A stretch of DNA of 64,000 bases, from assembly GCA_964428355.1 (NCBI GenBank), contig CAYRYU010000004.1, forward strand, positions 110,442 through 174,441, in the 5' to 3' direction. The first letter of the stretch is position 1; each line of letters begins with the position of its first letter. Position numbers and translations under genes: made by a program. Shown in pieces: positions 44,364 to 51,371 of the stretch. The notes beneath the pieces are model-generated. The model saw nothing but the letters and a program-made list of their open reading frames with translations, did no database searches and had not been told where the DNA came from. Source of the DNA: CAYRYU01 sp964428355 (GTDB lineage Bacteria > Muiribacteriota > Ozemobacteria > Ozemobacterales > Ozemobacteraceae).

Positions 44364-44744
44364 TCAATCGGTGTTTTTCCTGCGCATTCGCTCTGGATGG
44401 AACAGGCGGTCGATGAAGGAGAACCCCGCAAAGTAGTCTTCATCGAGAGCCGGAAGGTCGGGCATCCAAGGCTTTACTTCCCTGGGGGGGGCCATCAGCA
44501 TCAAACGTTGCGGGAAACTCATCTCCAAGGCTTTTTGCTGGCGTTCGCAAGCGCATTCCAGCGAATGGAGCTTGTTTTCCAGGGTTTCCATCTTCCTTGC
44601 GATGTTCTTCAGCAGCGCTTGGTTGGCGGCAAGGACCTGGGCGATGTCAATGGCGGCTTCCTGAACGAAAGGTTGAAGCCCCCGCTCCTCGTTTTCCTCT
44701 GAGGGCGGATCCGCCCGGTCCTTTAGTTTCATCTCTACTTTCAT
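44364..44744 (-). CDS. Coiled-coil protein of unknown function
   Basis: A 126-residue protein; AAGGAG lies 7 bases before the ATG. Residues about 25-75 form a strong heptad helix (QVLAANQALLKNIARKMETL, ENKLHSLECACERQQK). The rest is Pro/Met-rich and ends with a basic RMRRKNTD. It could oligomerise or bind a partner through the coil. No function is recognisable. It is divergent from the large TPR gene to its right. Confidence 0.65.
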   Translation of the reverse strand: MKVEMKLKDRADPPSEENEERGLQPFVQEAAIDIAQVLAANQALLKNIARKMETLENKLHSLECACERQQKALEMSFPQRLMLMAPPREVKPWMPDLPALDEDYFAGFSFIDRLFHPERMRRKNTD

Positions 44745-44869
44745 CCGTTTGCTCCTTTGGAGGGCTTATGAGATCCTATCGGCCTTTCCGGGCCAAACCA
44801 TTACCCCGAATTGTTCCCGGAAGAGTCTCGGGCGGTTCCATCTTGGGGCATGGAATTCCAGCATCCAAC

Positions 44870-44898
44870 TTGCCCAAAGGTCCCCCCTGTGGTAGCCT
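44870..44898 (+). promoter_or_regulatory. Promoter giving an apparently leaderless message
   Basis: TTGCCC (44870-44875), 17-base spacer, TAGCCT (44893-44898). The ATG at 44907 is only 8 bases beyond the -10 box, so transcription would start at or next to the start codon. Confidence 0.5.
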
Positions 44899-44906
44899 TT
44901 GCAGGT

Positions 44907-46697
44907 ATGGAGTCCGTCAAGGTCCCTTTCATTCTTCTCGTCCTTTTGGTGGGGGTTTTCCTTTATATGGGGAGCCCCTTCAAGCCGCCCCAGACCACGA
45001 GGGCAACGGCCACCCCCACCCCGACGGTGAAGCCCCCGAACATGAACGATCAACTGAAAAAGGCATCGGAAGCTTTCGACAAGAACGATTTCCAGACCAT
45101 CATCCAGGCGCTGGACAGTTTCAAGACTTCCGATGATCATCGGGTCCAGTCGCTGCTTGGCTATGGTTACGCAGGATTGAAGGATCTCCCCGCCGCCGCG
45201 GAGGCATTCGAGAAGGCTCTGAAAGGGCGTCGCGATCCAAGCTATGCGTATTCCCTGGCCTATGTCTACGAGACGATGGGGGAGTTCGCCAAAGCCAGGG
45301 ACCAGTATCAGGACCTGAAATCCGCGCCCCTGACCAAGGGGGTCATGTTGAAGGTCATTCTCGGGATTGCACGCTGTTCGGCCCTGATCAATGAGCCGAA
45401 GGCCGCATTCGAAGCATACAAAGAAGCGCTCAAGGAAGACCCCACCCGCCTGGATTCCTACCTCGGGATTTTGAAGCTGATGAAAAGCGCCGGATCCTAC
45501 CAGATGATCCCGAAACTCCGGGAAAAAGGGGACCAGTACCATTCCGAAAACTTCATGTACAACTTCCTTCTGGGAAACCTATACTACGATTCCGGAGATT
45601 TCGAAAAAGCCCTCACGGCATTCCAGAAGGCGGCAAAGATCGATCCGAAGAACTCTTCACCTTTTTATTACATCTACCGCATCTACCGGAAGACAAGAAA
45701 GATCGAGGAAGCCGTCAACGAGCTGGAGAAATTCTACGTCCTCAACCCCTATCTTCCCTTCATCTTCTACCAGGCCGCCCTGGATTCCAAGAACGAGAAC
45801 CGTCTGGATCTAGCCTTCAAGTTCCTCCGGACGTCAGTGATAATGGAACGTGCGCTCCTCGGACGCGACGACAACGGGACGATCTACGCAGTGGAAAGAT
45901 ACGTCCAGGAAAACGGGACTTCAGACGAAAAACTTTTCATGCAGGTTTTCAAGGAATACACCGGGGGGAACTTCCGTAAGGCTCTCGAACTCGCGATCAA
46001 GTCGGCCCCGAAGCTCAAAGACCGCCGTCTCCAAATGGACAACGACCGCCTCATCGTGGAAGTCCGCTCCCTAGTTGCAGGGGAAGACAAATACAACTCC
46101 TATCTGGCGGGCATGAGGGAGCAGCAGGATGCCGCCATGGCCGCCCTCAAGGCAAAGATGGCCGAGAAAGGCAACCAACCCGAAGCGGTTAAGGCCGATC
46201 CGGGAGACGAGCTCAAGCGCGTTGCCCTTTCCAACCCGAAGGATGCGAAGCTCCAGTATTCCACCGCCCTTCAGCTTGCCCGGCTTGGCGACCTGGATGG
46301 GGCGAAGACCTTTCTCCGGGAGACGATTCGCGCCAACCCCACCATTTCCGAGGCCTACTACTCCCTGGGGAAAATCGCAAAAGTCCAGGGTGATCTGAAC
46401 GAGGCGTCCAACCATCTTCTCCAAGCCGTCAAGGTCAATCCTGCCAACAGCCAGGCACATTCGATGCTCGCAACGATTTTCCTGGACATGAACGACACTG
46501 AAAGGGCCAGGCAATGCGCCGAAAGCGCGATCAACAACAACCCCAACAATTCCGAGGCCCGGCTCGTCCTTGCGAAGATCTTCTCCCAGACAAACAAACA
46601 AAGGGCACTCGATGAGATCGAAATCGGCCTGGCGGTCGAACAGGATCCCCAGAAGCAGCAGGAGTTCGCATCCCTCAAGTCCCAGTTGAGCAGGTGA
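44907..46697 (+). CDS. Membrane-anchored TPR protein
   Basis: A protein of 596 residues from the ATG at 44907, followed directly by an N-terminal anchor (VPFILLVLLVGVFLYM, about residues 5-20) and a Thr/Pro linker (TRATATPTPTVKPP). The body is a superhelix of TPR units (LLGYGYAGLKDLPAAAEAFE, YSLAYVYETMGEFAKARDQY, FLLGNLYYDSGDFEKALTAF, YYSLGKIAKVQGDLNEASNH, SMLATIFLDMNDTERARQCA). It is probably on the outer face of the cytoplasmic membrane or in the periplasm and assembles protein complexes. Its start lacks a ribosome site but follows a promoter closely, see the leaderless finding. Confidence 0.85.
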   Translation: MESVKVPFILLVLLVGVFLYMGSPFKPPQTTRATATPTPTVKPPNMNDQLKKASEAFDKNDFQTIIQALDSFKTSDDHRVQSLLGYGYAGLKDLPAAAEAFEKALKGRRDPSYAYSLAYVYETMGEFAKARDQYQDLKSAPLTKGVMLKVILGIARCSALINEPKAAFEAYKEALKEDPTRLDSYLGILKLMKSAGSYQMIPKLREKGDQYHSENFMYNFLLGNLYYDSGDFEKALTAFQKAAKIDPKNSSPFYYIYRIYRKTRKIEEAVNELEKFYVLNPYLPFIFYQAALDSKNENRLDLAFKFLRTSVIMERALLGRDDNGTIYAVERYVQENGTSDEKLFMQVFKEYTGGNFRKALELAIKSAPKLKDRRLQMDNDRLIVEVRSLVAGEDKYNSYLAGMREQQDAAMAALKAKMAEKGNQPEAVKADPGDELKRVALSNPKDAKLQYSTALQLARLGDLDGAKTFLRETIRANPTISEAYYSLGKIAKVQGDLNEASNHLLQAVKVNPANSQAHSMLATIFLDMNDTERARQCAESAINNNPNNSEARLVLAKIFSQTNKQRALDEIEIGLAVEQDPQKQQEFASLKSQLSR

Positions 46698-46795
46698 TGC
46701 GCTTTTTTACCCCCCCTGACGGAGTCGGACTGACGAAGTCGGACCCTGAAAGTCGGCCGGGAAGAGGCGGTTCATTGAGCCCTTACGAATGATTG

Positions 46796-47611
46796 TCAAT
46801 CCGGGGATTTTTCCCCGCGTTTGGCTTCCTCCCACCAGGCATCCATCTCCTGGAAGCTCTTTCCAGCAAGGCCTCCGGCCGCTTCGGCCTTTTCCTCGAT
46901 GAACCCGAATCTCCGGACGAAAACGGCGCAACTTTCTCTCAGAGCGCTTTCAGGGTCGATCCCAAGAAGCCGGGAAACGTTGACTGCTGCGAAAATCAAG
47001 TCCCCGACCTCCTTGTGAAGGTTCCCGGTTTCCCCCTGTGAATGTGCGTTCTCGACCTCGCAGGTTTCCTCCCGAAGTTTTCCCATTGCCGGTTCCCAGG
47101 AGGGGAAGTCGAACCCGACCTTCGCCGCTTCATCCTGGATCTGGAAAGCGCCTTTGAGAGGGGAGGGGAACGACAGGCATTCGCTCATCCGGGCGGAAAG
47201 CCGGTTCTTTTGCCTCTTTTCCTCCTTCTTGAGCTTTCCCCACATGTCCACGACCATCTCCGGAGTCAGGTCCTGGTCGTTTTCAGCGAAAACGTGGGGA
47301 TGCCGTGAAACGAGCTTGTCGCAGATTCCCTTCAGGACCTCGGTGATGGTGAAGGTTCCCTGCTCTCGTGCGATCTGGGACGCAAACACCACCATCATCG
47401 AGAGATCTCCAAGCTCCTCCCTTATCGCAAGCGGATCCTGGCGGTCGATGGCTTCCGCCACCTCTCCCGCCTCCTCGAGGACGAAGGGTTTCAACGACCC
47501 GATCGTCTGTTTTCGGTCCCAGGCACAACCCTGGGGGGAACGGAGTGTGGCCATTATGTCCAGCAGGCGTAAAAACTCGGTTGCGGCTTTTCCATTTTCA
47601 GGTTGGTTCAT
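46796..47611 (-). CDS. mazG: MazG family nucleoside triphosphate pyrophosphohydrolase
   Basis: A 271-residue protein with two MazG domains. The ATG at 47611 is chosen for its GAGG ribosome site. The first domain has CAWDRKQTIGSLKPF, LEEAGEVAEAI and EELGDLSMMVV, with the acidic residues that bind magnesium; the second (GFDFPSWEPAMGKLREE, EVGDLIFAAVN) also keeps the pattern. It hydrolyses (d)NTPs to NMPs and PPi, a housecleaning role. It lies directly behind aroK, one base apart, so they form an operon. Confidence 0.93.
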   Translation of the reverse strand: MNQPENGKAATEFLRLLDIMATLRSPQGCAWDRKQTIGSLKPFVLEEAGEVAEAIDRQDPLAIREELGDLSMMVVFASQIAREQGTFTITEVLKGICDKLVSRHPHVFAENDQDLTPEMVVDMWGKLKKEEKRQKNRLSARMSECLSFPSPLKGAFQIQDEAAKVGFDFPSWEPAMGKLREETCEVENAHSQGETGNLHKEVGDLIFAAVNVSRLLGIDPESALRESCAVFVRRFGFIEEKAEAAGGLAGKSFQEMDAWWEEAKRGEKSPD

Positions 47612-47612
47612 T

Positions 47613-48176
47613 TCATGCCTCGTCAGGTTGGTCTGGATGCGAATGAGCAACCAGCGCCCAAATCGAACGCGCCAGTTCCTCCGGTTGATGATTTGCGTCT
47701 ACAATGTGGTGGGCTGTTTCACGATATAGCGGGAGGCGGACGGAAAACAGCCGTTCCAGCTCAGCGTCGGTTGCCAGGGAGGCCAGGGGTCTCGTTGAAG
47801 GATCCCGCCGGATGCGTTCCAAGAGAATGGGGCAGGGGAGATCGAGGAAAAAACAGAGGGATCCCCTGCGAAGGATTTCCCGGTTCGGCGGTCGAATCAC
47901 CACGCCCCCTCCGGTCGCAATGACCAAAGGTTCGCTAGAAGCCAGGGCTTTCTCCAGAAGCCTTGATTCGAGGTCCCGGAAGAAGGGTTCTCCCAGGCGC
48001 GAAAAGATACCTGGGATATCGAGCCCTGCTTCCTTCTCGATCGCGCCATCAAGATCAAGAAGGGGAATTCGCGACCTGCGGGCAACTTCGGCTCCTACAG
48101 CGGATTTCCCGCATCCCATGAAGCCGATCAGGGAAATGCTCTGTCGGGGCTGGGGAGGGAAATGGGCCGGTTGCAC
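47613..48176 (-). CDS. aroK: Shikimate kinase
   Basis: A 187-residue protein started at GTG 48176 with GAGGA upstream. It has the P-loop GFMGCGKSAVG, the shikimate-binding D in LLDLDGAIEKE, the R in FFRDLESRLL, GGGVV for shikimate, and a lid region RDPSTRPL. It phosphorylates shikimate at C3 in the chorismate pathway. The N-terminal ~12 residues (Pro/Gln-rich) are longer than in AroK of E. coli. It is the first gene of a two-gene unit with mazG. No other shikimate-pathway gene is nearby. Confidence 0.93.
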   Translation of the reverse strand: MQPAHFPPQPRQSISLIGFMGCGKSAVGAEVARRSRIPLLDLDGAIEKEAGLDIPGIFSRLGEPFFRDLESRLLEKALASSEPLVIATGGGVVIRPPNREILRRGSLCFFLDLPCPILLERIRRDPSTRPLASLATDAELERLFSVRLPLYRETAHHIVDANHQPEELARSIWALVAHSHPDQPDEA

Positions 48177-48188
48177 GCTGATTCCTCG

Positions 48189-48224
48189 AAAATAAAACGG
48201 GCGTAACCCGAGGGGTTACGCCCG
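48189..48224 (-). terminator. Rho-independent terminator of the small secreted gene
   Basis: A 12-base perfect stem (48198-48209 with 48213-48224) and a 3-base loop. On the minus strand TTTTATTTT follows, 17 bases after the stop of the gene at 48241. Confidence 0.85.
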
Positions 48225-48240
48225 GGAGATCTCTGAAACC

Positions 48241-48819
48241 TCAGTGGATGGGGACACCTAGCGAGGGGACCTGGGGGGTGAGCATTCCACCGTTAGAAGG
48301 GGAGCCCCCGACCGGTTTCTCAACGGGAAGCATCGGAACGACAGTGGTTCCCTGGCCCGTCGTGGGGTTGAGCTGGGTGCCGCCATAACCGTAGCCGTTG
48401 TTATTGTAATTGCCGTTTCCGTATGCCCCATTGTTTCCATAGTTGGCGCCCAGGACTCCATGGATGACGCCAATCAACTGGAAAAGGCGCTGGTCGACGG
48501 CGCGGAAATCCCCCATGACCAGGTAGAACTTGGCTTTGCTGATCCTCATCTGGATCTCCTGGACGAGAGGAACGTAAGAAGCGTCGATGATGGCTTTCTT
48601 GAGGGCGGATTGGGCATTGTTGAGATGGCCAAGGGCGGAAACATTGTCGAGTACGTTCTGGCTCAGGGAAGCCCGACACATGTGGAGGTCCTGGATCACC
48701 AGTCTCAACAGGGAGATGATCACGACATCGTTCTGATCGACCTGGCCCTTCCATTCAAGAGCCATGATCGGAGAACAAAGGATGACGGACAACGCCGCTA
48801 CCAAAAGTATGCGCTTCAT
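48241..48819 (-). CDS. Small secreted protein, Gly/Asn/Tyr-rich C terminus
   Basis: A 192-residue protein; AGGAGG lies upstream of the ATG at 48819, and the upstream part of the open frame is not used. A signal peptide (MKRILLVAALSVILC) is cleaved near MALE. Residues about 22-120 are helical (LLRLVIQDLHMCRASLSQ, ALGHLNNAQSALKK), then a flexible low-complexity stretch (NYGNNGAYGNGNYNNN) and a Pro/Val-rich tail. The flexible part resembles linkers of surface or matrix proteins. Not recognised as a family. It is divergent from the two-helix membrane protein at 49012. Confidence 0.7.
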   Translation of the reverse strand: MKRILLVAALSVILCSPIMALEWKGQVDQNDVVIISLLRLVIQDLHMCRASLSQNVLDNVSALGHLNNAQSALKKAIIDASYVPLVQEIQMRISKAKFYLVMGDFRAVDQRLFQLIGVIHGVLGANYGNNGAYGNGNYNNNGYGYGGTQLNPTTGQGTTVVPMLPVEKPVGGSPSNGGMLTPQVPSLGVPIH

Positions 48820-48957
48820 ACATTCCTCCTGATGCCAAACCAAAATAACTCCTCCGAACAACGGAGGCATGTAATAACTATATCATACAATCCGGGGATC
48901 CGGAAGGGTACCTCGAGGAAAGATCATTTTTCGGATGGATTTTCCAAGAAGCCTCAC

Positions 48958-48986
48958 TTGAAAAGACCAGATCCTTGGGGTAATCT
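48958..48986 (+). promoter_or_regulatory. Sigma-70-type promoter
   Basis: TTGAAA (48958-48963), 17-base spacer, TAATCT (48981-48986). It would give a leader of about 19 bases to the ATG at 49012. Confidence 0.55.
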
Positions 48987-49011
48987 GCTGTGGAGATGTG
49001 GATTTGAATTG

Positions 49012-49560
49012 ATGGAAGAACGAAGTGCCCCGATTCCCTCTCTCCCTGTTTCACCACGAGATGACGGGGAAGATGAGCGAACATCCGAGTCACTCTCTTT
49101 TTCCCAGAGAGGGTGGATTTCTCCACAACTCGTCGCTCTTGTTTTCCTTGGCCTTTCAATTTCGATGGTAATATCGGCATATCGATCATTGGGGCGGGAA
49201 TTTTCCGGAATCATCGTCAACAAAGCCGCGGAACCAGGGATTTCCGGCTACTTCTGGCTGACCCTGGCACCCCTCGAAACGGCAGAGGTTGCCTCCGAGC
49301 CTGTTCTTACGAAGGTTCTGAACGGGGAAATGCCTTCCAGAAGGGTGGGAGTATCGAGGATGGTCTTCAACGGAGCCCGTTTGATGCAAAGCATTTCGAA
49401 AGGGTCGTTTTCACCCTTCATTTCGATTGATGGTGAAAGATACATCGACCTGGGAGTCCAATGGCTTCTATGGGGGATTCTGGGGATAATTGTGGCGATG
49501 ATTGCTTATCGCCAGGGGTACACGGCGCATTCTCCGGAAACCCGCCTAAATAGGCGCTGA
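49012..49560 (+). CDS. Membrane protein with two helices, unknown function
   Basis: A 182-residue protein. The start at 49012 is supported by a promoter 26 bases before and not by a ribosome site of normal spacing. A disordered N-terminal part of about 35 residues (Ser/Pro/Asp-rich) is followed by a TM helix (LVALVFLGLSISMVISA, about 41-57), an extracytoplasmic domain with FSGIIVNKAAEPGIS and a beta-rich part of about 85 residues, and a second TM helix near the C terminus (WLLWGILGIIVAMIA). The domain between the helices would face the periplasm. No family is recognised. It is followed by a perfect hairpin and the sigma-54 region. Confidence 0.6.
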   Translation: MEERSAPIPSLPVSPRDDGEDERTSESLSFSQRGWISPQLVALVFLGLSISMVISAYRSLGREFSGIIVNKAAEPGISGYFWLTLAPLETAEVASEPVLTKVLNGEMPSRRVGVSRMVFNGARLMQSISKGSFSPFISIDGERYIDLGVQWLLWGILGIIVAMIAYRQGYTAHSPETRLNRR

Positions 49561-49604
49561 AAGGCCCCCGGAGAAGGAAAATGTGACGAAAATTTCACCC
49601 TTCG

Positions 49605-49621
49605 GTGCTGAAAATCAGCAC
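49605..49621 (+). terminator. Perfect hairpin after the two-helix membrane gene
   Basis: GTGCTGA (49605-49611) and TCAGCAC (49615-49621) form a 7-base stem with an AAA loop, followed by AGTTTTC. The T run is short, so it is either a weak terminator or the first of several palindromes in the sigma-54 region. Confidence 0.45.
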
Positions 49622-49627
49622 AGTTTT

Positions 49628-49765
49628 CAAAATGTAAACATTTTGCTCAAAAAACGCACACTTTTCCTGTATAAATCTCGCACACAATTCTTTACAAACC
49701 CTTTGAAATAGGCCATTTCGGGGGTACCGAGCGGCCAATTTCCCTCAAAAAGAGCCATTTTTGAG
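49628..49765. promoter_or_regulatory. Two A/T palindromes upstream of the sigma-54 promoter (possible activator sites)
   Basis: CAAAATGT-AA-ACATTTTG (49628-49645) and CTCAAAAA-n6-TTTTTGAG (49744-49765) are both perfect. They share the word TTGCTCAAAAA: direct at about 49643-49653 and inverted as TTTTTGAGCAA at 49758-49768. Placed 145 and 25 bases upstream of the -24/-12 promoter, they are in the range of binding sites for a sigma-54 activator. Confidence 0.55.
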
Positions 49766-49789
49766 CAATTTTGCCCCATTTCCCGGCTA

Positions 49790-49805
49790 TGGCACGCTAG
49801 TTGCT
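49790..49805 (+). promoter_or_regulatory. Sigma-54 (-24/-12) promoter
   Basis: TGGCAC (49790-49795), 5 bases, TTGCT (49801-49805): an exact match to the TGGCAC-N5-TTGCW consensus. Transcription would start near 49817, a few bases before the ribosome site of the 36-residue peptide gene. Confidence 0.8.
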
Positions 49806-49831
49806 GCTGTCCAGAGCAGGGAGTATGGACT

Positions 49832-49942
49832 ATGAGAAATAATACAAAAGTGCTTGCAACCTATCAGGATTACGTCCTGATCAGGATTGATCCCAAAACC
49901 AACCTCGAGGTGTGGGTAAAGCTTCCCCCAAAGGGGCGCTGA
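49832..49942 (+). CDS. 36-residue peptide under a sigma-54 promoter
   Basis: A 36-residue frame with AGGGAG (49818-49823) 8 bases before the ATG. The peptide is basic and has no hydrophobic helix (MRNNTKVLATYQDYVLIRI, then DPKTNLEVWVKLPPKGR), so it is a soluble small protein. It begins about 15 bases after the predicted start of the sigma-54 transcript and is followed by a terminator, making a self-contained unit. It could be a small regulator or toxin-like peptide; nothing identifies it further. Confidence 0.5.
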   Translation: MRNNTKVLATYQDYVLIRIDPKTNLEVWVKLPPKGR

Positions 49943-49983
49943 CGACCTTTCGGGCAAGTTCCCGCTTCCCAGGCTTTCAAGAA

Positions 49984-50014
49984 GGCCGCGAGGAATTTTT
50001 CCAAGCGGCTTTTT
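49984..50014 (+). terminator. Terminator of the peptide gene
   Basis: GCCGC (49985-49989) pairs with GCGGC (50005-50009), and inside it GGAA with TTCC around a TTT loop, followed by five T (50010-50014). It lies 42 bases after the peptide stop codon. Confidence 0.55.
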
Positions 50015-50310
50015 CCTTTGTACGCTGGACGCTTTGGAAACGGATCTTCCCTTGTTTCCAATGGCGATTTTCCGAGAAGCCTCCCAACAGACCTAGCACA
50101 GAAGCCGTGTCGCGCAAGGTATCCATGGGGACTGGAAGACTGATTGGAAGAACGAGATTCCGGGACAGTCCAGACCGAACCGCTTCGGAGTCCTGGGCTG
50201 GTTCAAGCATGACTCCGAAGCAATCCATCCGTTCGGACTAGAAAAGATTCCGGTGGACCGAACAACCTTCCGGGTTCGATTCTCCCCTTCGGGAGAACCC
50301 CCGTTGAAGA
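50015..50310. other. Non-coding stretch before the M23 gene
   Basis: About 300 bases with no start codon that has a ribosome site and no repeat beyond short words. An open frame at 49912-50241 has none of the codon bias of its neighbours and overlaps the peptide gene, so I reject it. I see nothing in it. Confidence 0.5.
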
Positions 50311-50997
50311 TCAGCGCCGCAGGTAGGCCATCGGGTTCAGGACGGTGTTCCCGCGCCTGATTTCAAAGTGCAGATGACTTCCCGTGGTTACTCCGGTGCT
50401 GCCAACGTTCCCGATGACCTGGCCGGTGACCGTGTCACCAACCCGGACATTGAGTTTCGAGCAGTGGGCATAAACCGTCGAATAACCGGAGCCATGGGCA
50501 ATCTGGACCATCAGTCCATAACCTCGCCTCCACCCGGCGTATACAACCCTTCCACCCATTGCGGGGCGGATGGCAGTTCCAGTTTTCGCCCGGATGTCGA
50601 TTCCAGTATGGAAATGGACGCCGCGCCTGCGGAAGGGGTGGACCCTTCGTCCGAACAGGGAACTGATCTCCCCGTTTACGGGAACCAGAAAGCCACGACT
50701 GGTTCTGTTCATGACAACCTCAACCTGGGGAAGGTTGATTTCCCTTCCGGGAATCACCTTTTTCCTGGGTTGGGCCGGCCGAACACGAACCTGGTAGGTC
50801 TTCACATTGCCCCTCGAGGACGAACGGGGATCCAGGGCGTTGAAAAATGGATTGGCCTCAACTGGGACTTTCGCCCTTGGTTCCACTTTGGAATCTTTTT
50901 CGAGATCCCTGGGGTTGAAACCCGCGTTTGCGGATCCGGGGGGGAGCAGAGAAAGGGTCAGGACACCAACGATCAGAAGAAACGATCTGAACCGCAT
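50311..50997 (-). CDS. Secreted M23 (LytM/NlpD-type) peptidase
   Basis: A 228-residue protein with a signal peptide (MRFRSFLLIVGVLTLSLLPP, cut near SANA). A disordered linker is followed by the M23 domain (about 100-225): GRRVHPFRRRGVHFHTGID with H and D zinc ligands, VVYAGWRRGYGLMVQI, YSTVYAHCS and HLHFEIR. All four metal-site residues are present, so it should be an active peptidoglycan endopeptidase, not a regulator. It is controlled by a c-di-AMP riboswitch in its leader, which links peptide cross-link cleavage to c-di-AMP and so to turgor or wall stress. A strong promoter lies just upstream of the riboswitch. Confidence 0.93.
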   Translation of the reverse strand: MRFRSFLLIVGVLTLSLLPPGSANAGFNPRDLEKDSKVEPRAKVPVEANPFFNALDPRSSSRGNVKTYQVRVRPAQPRKKVIPGREINLPQVEVVMNRTSRGFLVPVNGEISSLFGRRVHPFRRRGVHFHTGIDIRAKTGTAIRPAMGGRVVYAGWRRGYGLMVQIAHGSGYSTVYAHCSKLNVRVGDTVTGQVIGNVGSTGVTTGSHLHFEIRRGNTVLNPMAYLRR

Positions 50998-51040
50998 TAC
51001 CTTTCCGCCGATTTGCCCGATGGCAAGTGCCAGATCGGCG

Positions 51041-51175
51041 TTCCTCCTTCCTGTTGCCTACGAGGTTAGCTGACGGGTTCGGAGTTTGGAAGGCCCCCTA
51101 CCCTGGAGATCCAGGGATTCACCCCAAGGACTTGGGTCCCCCGCTCTTGGTGGGCAACCAAGACTCGGCAAAAAA
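51041..51175 (-). ncRNA. c-di-AMP (ydaO/yuaA) riboswitch
   Basis: Read on the minus strand, the leader contains the conserved blocks of this riboswitch in order: GCGGGGGACCCAAG (51131-51144), GGGGTGAATCC (51114-51124), GGTAGGGG (about 51096-51105), CTCCGAACCCGTCAGC and GTCAGCTAACCTCGTAGGC (51056-51076), and a GGAAGGAGG (51042-51050). This pairing of the motifs is characteristic of c-di-AMP riboswitches, which commonly precede cell-wall hydrolases, here the M23 peptidase. A short stem (CGCCGAT at 51006-51012 with ATCGGCG at 51034-51040) separates it from the ribosome site, so the expression platform may act on translation. Confidence 0.88.
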
Positions 51176-51187
51176 TTTGGACAGCCA

Positions 51188-51216
51188 TTTATAACCGAAG
51201 GATTTTCATTTGTCAA
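51188..51216 (-). promoter_or_regulatory. Strong sigma-70 promoter of the riboswitch-M23 unit
   Basis: On the minus strand TTGACA (51216-51211), 17-base spacer, TATAAA (51193-51188). Transcription would begin near 51181, just before the riboswitch aptamer. Confidence 0.85.
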
Positions 51217-51333
51217 CACCTTGTTTGAGATAATACGAAAACAGACGATATTCGAAGATTTGCATCAAGAAAGAAGCGGAATTTCGCCCGAGGTACGGGC
51301 AAAATCGAATCCCCTTGGGCAAATTGCTTCGAG

Positions 51334-51362
51334 TTTACACGTTTCTCCAAAAGAAGTGTAAA
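51334..51362 (+). promoter_or_regulatory. Promoter next to the start codon of the gene at 51372
   Basis: TTTACA (51334-51339), 17-base spacer, TGTAAA (51357-51362). The ATG follows after nine bases and there is no ribosome site, suggesting a leaderless message. Confidence 0.45.
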
Positions 51363-51371
51363 ATTGGGCCT

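Noticed and set aside
46720..46765. Short repeats AGTCGG after the large TPR gene
   Set aside because: Three imperfect copies of about 14 bases with no palindrome, likely chance or drift.
49912..50241. 109-residue frame overlapping the sigma-54 peptide
   Set aside because: No ribosome site at its start, overlaps the better-supported peptide out of frame, and its composition (Arg/Ser/Phe-rich) is not that of the neighbouring genes.
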